From contig SKRY01000387.1 in the NCBI GenBank assembly GCA_007118235.1, forward strand, positions 1 to 13,867: a DNA stretch of 13,867 nt. The letters are read 5' to 3'. A program made the position numbers and the translations under genes. Positions 7,244 to 13,215 of the stretch are shown in pieces (position 1 is the first letter of the stretch; every line of letters begins with the position of its first letter). The notes beneath the pieces are model-generated. The model had not been told where the DNA came from and did not search any database. It worked only from the letters and a program-made list of their open reading frames with translations. This DNA comes from Candidatus Hydrogenedentota bacterium. Its GTDB lineage: Bacteria > Hydrogenedentota > Hydrogenedentia > Hydrogenedentales > SLHB01.

Positions 7244-9097
7244 ATGGTCCCACAACGCAGTTCCGGTATGAGCAGGTTCGTTCTGTTCAGCCTCGCGCTG
7301 GCTCTCGTGGCGGCGGGTTGCGCCGGTACCGGCGGCGTCCCCGGGCGCGCGTCCCGCGTCCCCGTAACCCGCGAGAACGCCGCCCCGGATACGCCGGAGA
7401 TTGAGGCCGCGACCCGGCTTGAGACTGCCGCCGAGGCGTTGGACCTCGATCCCGCGCTGGAACCCGGCGAGGAAATACCCATCACGCGGGATGGAGCCAT
7501 CCTCACCGCGCTGATGAACAATCAAACCCTTGACGTGGTGCGCTTCGGGCCGCGTTTGGCGGCCACGGGCATCCCCGAGGCGCGGTCGCGCTTTGACCCC
7601 TCGCTAATGGGCACGGTCTCCTACGGGAAGCAACGTGATCAGCTCGGCGGCGTGCAGCAATTTACCTTTGGCACAGCGGGTATCCCGGGGATGGGGGGAG
7701 ACGTTGGTCCGTTGGAGCTGCTTACGCAGCTTCCCGGTTCCGATCCGCGCACGGCGGCCTCGGGCGTTTTGGGATTTCTGGCCCAACAAGCCGGTCAACC
7801 GCCGCGGGAAGTGGACCTTGAACGGCAACTCACGTCCGGGGCGTTGGGTTTCTTGTCCGAACAGTTGGCCCCGGCCCGGCCCGACTTTTTCGAGACCGAG
7901 ATGACCCGTGGCAATCTGCGGATGTCCAACTACTTCCCGACGGGAACCGCTGTGTTCTTGTCAGGCGGACTAGTGCGGACGGACTCCAACATCATCCCCA
8001 CCGAATATAACGGCGAGTGGAGCGTGGGCCTCAATCAGGCGCTTCTGCGGGGCCGGGGAACGGACGTGAATCTGGTGGGACTCAGGCAAGCCCGGCATGA
8101 GACAACGAAAAGCGCCTACGAATTGGAAGAGTTCCTGATCGAGTTCGTGTCCCGGGTCGAACAAGCCTATTGGGGCCTGGCGCTGGCTCAGGAAGTCCTC
8201 GCCATCCGGGAGTTCGCGGTCGAACTCGCCGACGAGCAATTGGAGCGCGCGAAGGACCTCGTGGAAGTCGGCCGGGCCGTCGAAGGGGCGGTGTTGTCCG
8301 CACGGGCGGAGAAGGCGTCCCGAGAGGCGGAATTGCACCGGGCGCGCGGCGACGTGCGCAACGCCACCATCGGACTGCTGCGGTTGATGAACGCCCCCGA
8401 GGACACGGGCTGGGAATGGACCTTGAAACCTGAAGACGAGCCCGAGGTCCAAAGGGTTACTATCGAGCGTCTTGAGAGCGAACAGTTGGCCCAACAGCAC
8501 CGGCCCGATCTTCAGCAATTGATGCTTGAGGCCGAGATTCGGGACCTTGACGTGCTCGCGGCCCGCAACGGCCGGTTGCCGGAGTTGGACCTGTTCGCCG
8601 AATACGGGCTGACAAGTCTGGGGGATGACCTCGGGGGCGGGTTCCGCCACCTCGGCGAGACCCAGTATTACAACTACAACGTGGGCCTGGAACTGAACGT
8701 TCCGCTGTTGAACCGCGCGGAGAAGGCGCGGCATCGCCGGGCCGAACTCGCCTCCAGACAGACCATGCGCCGGTTGCTGGATCAGGGACAACAGGCCCGC
8801 ACGGAAGTCCGGCAGGCCATCAATGATGCCGAGGCTGAGTGGCAGAGTATTGAGGCGAGCCAGTTCGCGCTTGAAAGCCGCGAGGAAGAGCTAAGCATTG
8901 AAGAAGACCGCTACGAAGTCGGCTTGATAACGCACCTCGACGTACTCCAGGTGCAACGAATGCTCATTCAGGCCCAAGTAAGCGCGGTCACGGCCCGGGT
9001 GAACTACATCCAGGCGTTGACCGATCTATACGCCAAGGAAGGAACCCTGCTCCAACGCCGCGGGGTTCAACTCGACTACGACGAGGACACATGGTAG
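7244..9097 (+). CDS. TolC-like outer-membrane efflux lipoprotein (OMF component)
   Basis: This 617-residue outer-membrane factor forms the exit duct of a tripartite efflux system. The N-terminus is a lipoprotein signal (FVLFSLALALVAAGC), with Cys26 as the lipidated residue. Two OEP repeats are visible. The first starts at ITRDGAILTALMNNQ and FDPSLMGTVSYG (Phe117), passes through FPTGTAVFLSGG (about 231) and LNQALLRGRGTDVNLVGLRQAR, and runs into long helices. The second includes ELNVPLLNRAEKARHRRAEL and ends with LQVQRMLIQAQVSAVTARVNYIQALTDLYAKEGTL. It is well above the ~470-500 residues usual for the family, because of a ~100-residue insertion at about 128-225 that contains a repeated motif, SGVLGFLAQQA (173) and SGALGFLSEQL (198). 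GGAG sits nine bases before ATG 7244. ATG 7268 would leave a minimal signal peptide but has a weak site. The 86-base gap from the pump gene has no clear terminator or promoter. Confidence 0.92.
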   Translation: MVPQRSSGMSRFVLFSLALALVAAGCAGTGGVPGRASRVPVTRENAAPDTPEIEAATRLETAAEALDLDPALEPGEEIPITRDGAILTALMNNQTLDVVRFGPRLAATGIPEARSRFDPSLMGTVSYGKQRDQLGGVQQFTFGTAGIPGMGGDVGPLELLTQLPGSDPRTAASGVLGFLAQQAGQPPREVDLERQLTSGALGFLSEQLAPARPDFFETEMTRGNLRMSNYFPTGTAVFLSGGLVRTDSNIIPTEYNGEWSVGLNQALLRGRGTDVNLVGLRQARHETTKSAYELEEFLIEFVSRVEQAYWGLALAQEVLAIREFAVELADEQLERAKDLVEVGRAVEGAVLSARAEKASREAELHRARGDVRNATIGLLRLMNAPEDTGWEWTLKPEDEPEVQRVTIERLESEQLAQQHRPDLQQLMLEAEIRDLDVLAARNGRLPELDLFAEYGLTSLGDDLGGGFRHLGETQYYNYNVGLELNVPLLNRAEKARHRRAELASRQTMRRLLDQGQQARTEVRQAINDAEAEWQSIEASQFALESREEELSIEEDRYEVGLITHLDVLQVQRMLIQAQVSAVTARVNYIQALTDLYAKEGTLLQRRGVQLDYDEDTW

Positions 9098-9109
9098 CCC
9101 CTATGACAC

Positions 9110-9114
9110 GAGGA
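9110..9114 (+). promoter_or_regulatory. ribosome binding site that favours the adaptor start at 9124
   Basis: GAGGA ends nine bases before ATG 9124. The alternatives, ATG 9091 (overlapping the upstream stop by seven bases) and ATG 9103, have badly spaced sites and would place 11 or 7 extra residues ahead of a compact lipoprotein signal. Confidence 0.55.
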
Positions 9115-9123
9115 CCGAGCACA

Positions 9124-10380
9124 ATGACGCGATTTTTTCAATGGACAGCGGGAATACTGTTCGCGGGCGCGATCCTGGCGGGCTGCGGCGGCGCCGAGGG
9201 GGGTCCCGTTGACAACGGGAACGGCGAGAACAACAACCTCCGCGAACACGAGGTGGAGGTCGCCCCGGTCGAGCGGCGCGATTTCGAACGCACGTTCCGG
9301 GGTACAGGCAGCCTCATCCCCAAGGAAGAAGCCAGCGTCCGCGCCCTGGCCGGGGGCACGCTTGATGTGGTGAACGTGGACATCGGAGATACGGTCTCGG
9401 AAGGCGATGTCCTCTTCCGGACGCGGCAGGTGGATGCGGAGAATAGCGTGCGGCAAGCCGAGGCGGGTCTGAAATCGGCCGAGGCGCGCCTCGCGCAACT
9501 CAGGGCCTGGAGCCGGGACGAAGAAATCGATTCCGCCCGCGCCCGAGTGAGGCAGGCGCGTACGCGTCACCAGCGCGCTTCGGATGAGCGTGAACGCATG
9601 CGGGTGCTCTTCGAACGGGGCAGCGTTAGCCCATCCGAATGGGAAGAGGCGCAAGCCGCCGCCGATGCGGCCGAGTCCGAACTGGAAGCCGTGCAAGCGC
9701 AACTAAACATCGCCGAGCGCGGCCCCACGGCCGAGGAAATCGCCGTGGCCGAGACCGAGGTGGAGCGGGCGGAGGCCGGACTTGCCCAGGCCCGGCAAGC
9801 GCTGGAAGACACCGAGGTTCGGGCGCCATATGACGGCGTTATCACCGGACGCTACGCCAAGGCCGGCGATTTCATCAACCGTGGGCAAGACGTCGTCAGA
9901 ATCTCCGCGCTTGAGGTCCTCGAGGCGGAGATGCACATCCCGGAGCGGTTCGCCGGCATCATGGAGACCGGGCTCGCCGTTAACGTTCGCTTGGACACCC
10001 ATGACCTGACCCGCGAGGGAACGGTGGTGGCGGTGAATCAGGCCATCGACCGCCAGACCCGGACGTTCGAGATAAAGGTCCATGTGCCCAACGAGGATTT
10101 GTCCATCAAGGCGGGCGCCTTTGGCGTGGGTGAGTTTGTCCTTCCCGCCCAGCGGGATGTCCTGGGCGTTCCCCATGAAGCGGTCATCGAACGCGAGGGT
10201 GAACACTACGTCTGGGTCGCCGATAATGGCGAAGCGCGGCGCGTCTACGTACGGCTCGGCGAACGCGCCGAGGATTTCGTTCACATTCGCGAAGGTTTGG
10301 AGGAAGGCCAACAGGTTGTTGTCCGGGGCTTCGGCGCGCTTGCCGAGGGAGATGACCTCGTCATAGCCGCCCGCGACTAA
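9124..10380 (+). CDS. periplasmic membrane-fusion (HlyD/AcrA-type) adaptor lipoprotein
   Basis: This 418-residue adaptor links the RND pump to the outer-membrane channel across the periplasm. Residues 1-21 form a lipoprotein signal ending in LAGC (Cys21), so it is probably lipid-anchored to the inner membrane as AcrA is. A Gly/Asn-rich linker (about 22-38) follows. The first lipoyl half-motif is ASVRALAGGTLDVVNVDIGDTVSEGDVLF (about 70-98). A long alpha-helical coiled-coil hairpin rich in Glu, Ala, Arg and Gln spans about 100-228. The second lipoyl half is EVRAPYDGVITGRYAKAGDFINRGQDVVRI (about 231-260). Beta-barrel and membrane-proximal domains end with VPHEAVIEREGEHYVWV and GLEEGQQVVVRGFGALAEGD. 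The gap to the upstream stop is only 26 bases, or a 7-base overlap with the first ATG, which supports co-translation with the TolC-like gene. Placing the adaptor last in the operon is uncommon. The gene is followed by three hairpins. Confidence 0.92.
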   Translation: MTRFFQWTAGILFAGAILAGCGGAEGGPVDNGNGENNNLREHEVEVAPVERRDFERTFRGTGSLIPKEEASVRALAGGTLDVVNVDIGDTVSEGDVLFRTRQVDAENSVRQAEAGLKSAEARLAQLRAWSRDEEIDSARARVRQARTRHQRASDERERMRVLFERGSVSPSEWEEAQAAADAAESELEAVQAQLNIAERGPTAEEIAVAETEVERAEAGLAQARQALEDTEVRAPYDGVITGRYAKAGDFINRGQDVVRISALEVLEAEMHIPERFAGIMETGLAVNVRLDTHDLTREGTVVAVNQAIDRQTRTFEIKVHVPNEDLSIKAGAFGVGEFVLPAQRDVLGVPHEAVIEREGEHYVWVADNGEARRVYVRLGERAEDFVHIREGLEEGQQVVVRGFGALAEGDDLVIAARD

Positions 10381-10397
10381 GCGAAGCGCGCCTTCGC
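10381..10397. repeat. small hairpin directly after the efflux operon
   Basis: GCGAAG (10381-10386) and CTTCGC (10392-10397) form a six-pair stem with a five-base loop, starting one base after the adaptor gene stop. No T-run follows. It is the first of three successive inverted repeats in this convergent gap. Confidence 0.45.
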
Positions 10398-10428
10398 GTC
10401 CCAAGCTTTCCCATCGCGTTTCTCCCCG

Positions 10429-10454
10429 GGGTTGAGATTTCCCCATCTCAACCC
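10429..10454. terminator. second hairpin after the efflux operon
   Basis: GGGTTGAGAT (10429-10438) and ATCTCAACCC (10445-10454) form a perfect ten-pair stem with a six-base loop. The downstream bases (TTGCCCCTCCCC) are C-rich and not T-rich, so termination efficiency is uncertain. It is probably part of a compound end signal. Confidence 0.5.
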
Positions 10455-10468
10455 TTGCCCCTCCCCTG

Positions 10469-10508
10469 CCCGGGACTGGAGCCCCTCCCCCCGGTCTCCA
10501 GTCCCGGG
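10469..10508. terminator. strong terminator hairpin between the convergent efflux and ceramidase-like genes
   Basis: CCCGGGACTGGAG (10469-10481) and CTCCAGTCCCGGG (10496-10508) form a perfect 13-pair stem with a 14-base pyrimidine-rich loop. On the + strand a moderately T-rich stretch (TCTTGTGTATTCTCTC) follows, fitting an intrinsic terminator for the efflux operon. It may also stop the ceramidase-like transcript from the other side. Confidence 0.7.
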
Positions 10509-10565
10509 TCTTGTGTATTCTCTCATCCCCCCAGCTCAACGGGCCGCGGGAATGCGGGCTTCGGT

Positions 10566-12047
10566 TCAGAAGTCTCCCGCGAGTCCGTCATGGAGCGCTT
10601 CCAGCATTTCGGCCGCGGCATCGATCATCGCCTCGCCGCCGCCCGGGGCCAAGCGGGAATTGACGGGTTCGTAATCGCCTTGGCGGAACGCCTCCTCCGT
10701 GGGCACGTAGGCGATGTGGGCATTCGCCAGTTGAATCACAAGCGTATGTTGGAAAGGGGATCGGTCCTTGAGTTCGAGCCCGAGTTCCACGAACAACTCG
10801 CCGGGCAGTGTCACGATAGCCGTATCGGGGCCTAGGCGAAAGGCTTGGACTTCCACTGGCAACACCCAGGGTTCCCCCGACGCGGCCGGCGGGATCGCGG
10901 GTTGATGCATTTCGTGGAACGCGAGGGATGCGCCATCGGAATCCGCGGGTATCGCCTCCCCTGTCCGGGCGGCGTGCAGCGATAGGAGCTTGAGCGCGCG
11001 GCGGCGCTGAAGAAAAGAGCGCTCCGCGTAAAGCGTTTGCGAGGCGTACTCCCGAGCCCACTCCAGCTCTTTTTCCGTGTAATCTTGCATGGGCACAAAG
11101 AGCGTGCGTGACTTCACTCCCAGCACGGGAGAAAACTCCCCCCGGCCGTCCAAGTTCTCGCGAATGGCCTCGCCGAGGGCTTCGCCGATGTCTTGAGACG
11201 TCAGGCGCTCCTGGCTGGCGACATCGGTGTGATTAAGATCGCCGGCGGCTCCGAGGCCAAACATGGAAAGGAAGGATGCGCCGAACTCATCCCTTAGCAT
11301 TTCTTCCACGTAATAGGGGTAGTCGGCGCTGTATTCCGCGCCGCCCATGGTGTCGAGGTGATTGGCGAAATTCGTGAGGCTTCCCAGCGGCGCGCCGTCC
11401 CCGCCCCACACGAACAGCGTCAGCACCTCGGGGTCAATGGGGCCCACGGAGCGGACAATGTCCGGGTTCAAGCGGCCCGGATTGAACCGCACAGTCCCGT
11501 CCTTCATGAGAAAGCGGCGATTGAAGGACACGTTTGCCACCTCCGTGCGCAGAACCTCGAGCGAAACCGGACCGGCGGCCTCGTAAGCGTCCACCGCCGC
11601 GCCCGCGGTTTGTTCGATGAGCTGGGCCACATATCCCCCCGCCAGTTCTTCCGGCAATTCCCCGGCATCGTCCGCCTCGACGTAATGGCGCAGCTCCGCG
11701 AAATAGTCGGGACCTGTGTGCGTATGGGTCGCCGCGACGCCGATGTGCTCGAACGGAATGCCCGTTTCCTCCGCGGCCCGAGATCTGATTCGCGTCACAA
11801 GCGCCCGGGGAGCCCCGATGATGTCGCATATAATGAGCGCGGCCGCTTCATCGCCTTGACGAAACACGACGGCCTTGGCGTGGAGGGGATCCCGCACGCC
11901 CGTGCTTTCTCCGCGATAATGGCCATAGCCGATCTCTGGCGTGATATCGCGCGCGGCGAGGCCGGCCTCAAGGCGCGGCGCGGCTTGCGCGAACGCGCTC
12001 AGGCTGATCATAAGCAAGGTGGCGGCTCTGATGAGTGTCCCGTTCAT
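10566..12047 (-). CDS. exported neutral/alkaline ceramidase-like protein
   Basis: This 493-residue protein belongs to the neutral/alkaline non-lysosomal ceramidase N-terminal-domain family. A signal peptide (residues 1 to about 23, ending SAFAQAA) sends it to the periplasm or outside. The ceramidase-type zinc-site pattern appears intact: AATHTHTGP with His108 and His110, NFANH with His230, LPGE with Glu417, and ANAHIAYVPT with Tyr447. True neutral ceramidases carry a GDxSPN motif whose serine is catalytic. Here the matching segment reads GAAGDLNHTD (Asp270, Asn272, His273) with no serine. It also appears too short for the C-terminal immunoglobulin-like domain of full-length ceramidases. I infer a zinc hydrolase of related fold on an unknown substrate and not a proven ceramidase; many PVC-type genomes carry such homologues. 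TAAGGAG is eight bases before ATG 12047. It appears to be transcribed separately from the upstream GntR gene. Confidence 0.85.
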   Translation of the reverse strand: MNGTLIRAATLLMISLSAFAQAAPRLEAGLAARDITPEIGYGHYRGESTGVRDPLHAKAVVFRQGDEAAALIICDIIGAPRALVTRIRSRAAEETGIPFEHIGVAATHTHTGPDYFAELRHYVEADDAGELPEELAGGYVAQLIEQTAGAAVDAYEAAGPVSLEVLRTEVANVSFNRRFLMKDGTVRFNPGRLNPDIVRSVGPIDPEVLTLFVWGGDGAPLGSLTNFANHLDTMGGAEYSADYPYYVEEMLRDEFGASFLSMFGLGAAGDLNHTDVASQERLTSQDIGEALGEAIRENLDGRGEFSPVLGVKSRTLFVPMQDYTEKELEWAREYASQTLYAERSFLQRRRALKLLSLHAARTGEAIPADSDGASLAFHEMHQPAIPPAASGEPWVLPVEVQAFRLGPDTAIVTLPGELFVELGLELKDRSPFQHTLVIQLANAHIAYVPTEEAFRQGDYEPVNSRLAPGGGEAMIDAAAEMLEALHDGLAGDF

Positions 12048-12224
12048 TACGTCGGCTCCTTATCCGTTAGACTGCGTCCACTTCGCGCCCACGGGCGGGA
12101 AAGCCCTTGGCTGGGCCACGCCGGGCATGCTCATCCTAACGAAGAGGAGTATCGAACGTCCAGAGCCAATGAGACGGTAACAGAACAGAGAGAAGCCGCA
12201 AAATGAGGGATGAGGGAAAGGAAA

Positions 12225-12263
12225 GGCGCCGTCCCCCAACCCCACACACTAGGAAGCGGCGCC
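12225..12263 (-). terminator. candidate intrinsic terminator of the GntR-family gene
   Basis: On the minus strand GGCGCCG (complement of 12257-12263) and CGGCGCC (complement of 12225-12231) pair across a 25-base loop, followed by TTTCCTTTCCC. It lies eleven bases past the regulator's stop. The large loop lowers confidence. If real, it separates the regulator from the ceramidase-like gene downstream. The rest of the gap, 12048-12224, holds only the TAAGGAG site (complement of 12056-12062); I see no convincing minus-strand promoter. Confidence 0.5.
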
Positions 12264-12273
12264 ATGAATGGTC

Positions 12274-12648
12274 TTATCGGGAGCCAAACGCTTCCTCGGA
12301 GATCTTGTTGATCTCTTCATGGCTCATGCCAGCCGCCTTTGCCTCCGCCACAGCCTGAAAAAGCTGTTCGGTGAGCCGGTGGCGAACGTCGTCGCGGCAG
12401 CGCTGCTCACAGCCCCGCGTGACAAAGATGCCCATGTTGCGGCGGGCAGTGACCCAGCCCATCAGCTGGAGATCCCGGTAGGCCTTCGCGACCGTGTTCG
12501 GATTCACGCCCAGCCGCTCCGAAAGCTCGCGCACGGACGGCAACCGATCCTCGGATTTCAGACGGCCGGCGGCAATATCAAATTGTACTTGTTTTTCTAT
12601 CTGGGTGTATACGGGCTCCGAGCTAAGCAAATCTATATTTTCAAGCAT
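12274..12648 (-). CDS. GntR-family regulator, YtrA type
   Basis: This 124-residue transcription regulator has a winged helix-turn-helix at residues ~12-75: YTQIEKQVQFDIAAGRLKSEDRLPSVRELSERLGVNPNTVAKAYRDLQLMGWVTARRNMGIFV. This is a close match to the GntR pattern. Only about 45 residues follow, predicted helical (RHRLTEQLFQAVAEAKAAGMSHEEINKISEEAF), which is the short dimerisation tail of the YtrA subfamily. YtrA-type genes usually lead operons for ABC transporters; none is present here, so its target is unclear. The divergent Nramp-like gene and its own promoter are the nearest candidates. The first ATG (12654) touches the GGAGGG site with no gap, whereas ATG 12648 has seven bases of spacing, so I chose 12648. 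A likely terminator follows. Confidence 0.88.
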   Translation of the reverse strand: MLENIDLLSSEPVYTQIEKQVQFDIAAGRLKSEDRLPSVRELSERLGVNPNTVAKAYRDLQLMGWVTARRNMGIFVTRGCEQRCRDDVRHRLTEQLFQAVAEAKAAGMSHEEINKISEEAFGSR

Positions 12649-12654
12649 TCTCAT

Positions 12655-12660
12655 CCCTCC
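12655..12660 (-). promoter_or_regulatory. ribosome binding site that shifts the GntR start to 12648
   Basis: The minus strand reads GGAGGG immediately before ATG 12654, leaving no spacer for that codon. The second in-frame ATG, at 12648, has a spacing of about seven bases and is the more plausible initiator. Confidence 0.65.
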
Positions 12661-12700
12661 AATCTAAGGTTGACTTCCCCATATGATGCACTGAGGCGAA

Positions 12701-12729
12701 AGTATACGAATTCACACTCGTTAAGGCAA
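12701..12729 (-). promoter_or_regulatory. sigma70-type promoter of the GntR-family gene
   Basis: On the minus strand TTGCCT (complement of 12724-12729) and TATACT (complement of 12701-12706) are 17 bases apart. Transcription would begin near 12694, giving a leader of about 45 bases. The pseudo-palindrome AGTATAcgaattCACACT (12701-12718, half-site AGTRTR) covers the -10 box and spacer and could be the regulator's own operator (inference). Confidence 0.6.
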
Positions 12730-12921
12730 GAACTTTCTAGGATTACCTGTAATTCGCGATCATGTCTGTCCTAAGTGACGCTCAATCGCGTCAGTCCCAC
12801 TCTCCGCCCCTGTTTCAGAGCCGATAGAATAACACGGACACGCCGGGAAAATCCATCTAGCACGTGGGCATGTGTCGGGCTAGCGGCAAGAGCACACACA
12901 TATGGTAGGCTACCAGTCATA

Positions 12922-12951
12922 TTGTACCATGTTTGTCCTAGCTGCTATATA
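12922..12951 (+). promoter_or_regulatory. candidate promoter of the Nramp-like gene
   Basis: TTGTAC (12922-12927) and TATATA (12946-12951) are 18 bases apart. The start of transcription would be near 12958, leaving an unusually long leader of about 258 bases. The -35 overlaps the right arm of the ATGGTA/TACCAT inverted repeat, a suitable place for a repressor. Confidence 0.4.
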
Positions 12952-13188
12952 CACATAGGCGTGCTAATGGAGCGCTCTCACGCAGCTCCGCCGGACCTCG
13001 TACCGTTTCGCGAGAGACACGGCTTTGAAATCAGGGGCGCTTTCCAGATATCTTAATCCGGCCTCGGGCGGTGTGGGGCTCATCCCCGGAGAAGCGATTC
13101 CGGAGCGAGCGGCCGCGCAAGGCGGAAGGAGACCTTCGGGGAAACCCTTTCTCTTCGTTGGGCGCCAAGTGGGAACGTGACACAAGGG

Positions 13189-13199
13189 AGGTTAAACCT
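13189..13199. repeat. palindrome beside the Nramp-like ribosome binding site
   Basis: AGGTTAAACCT is symmetrical around its central A. It ends two bases before the GGAGGA ribosome binding site (13202-13207). It could form part of a small stem or bind a protein; neither is shown by the sequence alone. Confidence 0.35.
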
Positions 13200-13201
13200 G
13201 T

Positions 13202-13207
13202 GGAGGA
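13202..13207 (+). promoter_or_regulatory. ribosome binding site of the Nramp-like gene
   Basis: GGAGGA ends eight bases before ATG 13216. It is the evidence for this start, since the coding frame runs off the right edge and has no stop in the window. Confidence 0.75.
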
Positions 13208-13215
13208 CCAAGTTT

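Larger units (their letters stand above)
12655..13215. other. regulatory gap between the divergent GntR and Nramp-like genes
   Basis: This 561-base stretch has no gene I can support. Its left two-thirds (12660-12960) is visibly richer in A and T than the surrounding genes. It holds the GntR promoter, a candidate promoter in the other direction at 12922-12951, and several inverted repeats: TGACG/CGTCA (12776-12780 and 12789-12793), GGTAG/CTACC (12904-12914), ATGGTA/TACCAT (12902-12907 and 12925-12930). The right third (12960-13200) is GC-rich and carries short stems such as GGGGCTCATCCCC (13075-13087 region) and GAAGGAGACCTTC (13125-13137). It would be the leader of the Nramp-like mRNA if the 12922 promoter is used. 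No riboswitch class that I know is recognisable. Confidence 0.55.

Noticed and set aside
11358..12206. 282-codon open frame on the + strand across the ceramidase-like gene
   Set aside because: It is an antisense shadow in GC-rich DNA. The minus-strand frame has a signal peptide, a ribosome binding site and clear family motifs.
12060..12245. 61-codon open frame on the minus strand between the GntR and ceramidase-like genes
   Set aside because: It overlaps the candidate terminator of the GntR gene and the ribosome binding site of the ceramidase-like gene. Its translation looks like noncoding sequence, and I cannot support it as a gene.
12268..12774. 168-codon open frame on the + strand over the GntR gene
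   Set aside because: It is antisense to a well-supported GntR winged helix gene and its promoter, and has no domain of its own.
12775..13056. 93-codon open frame on the + strand in the GntR/Nramp gap
   Set aside because: It starts at a GTG without a ribosome binding site and has no recognisable domain. The candidate Nramp promoter and its inverted repeats lie inside it.
12964..13185. 73-codon open frame on the minus strand in the Nramp leader region
   Set aside because: It has no ribosome binding site, no family resemblance and a Pro/Arg-rich composition typical of noncoding GC-rich sequence.
12958..13200. Known manganese (yybP-ykoY) or other named riboswitch before the Nramp-like gene
   Set aside because: I looked for the conserved core sequences I know of and did not find them. 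Only a long leader with generic stems can be supported.
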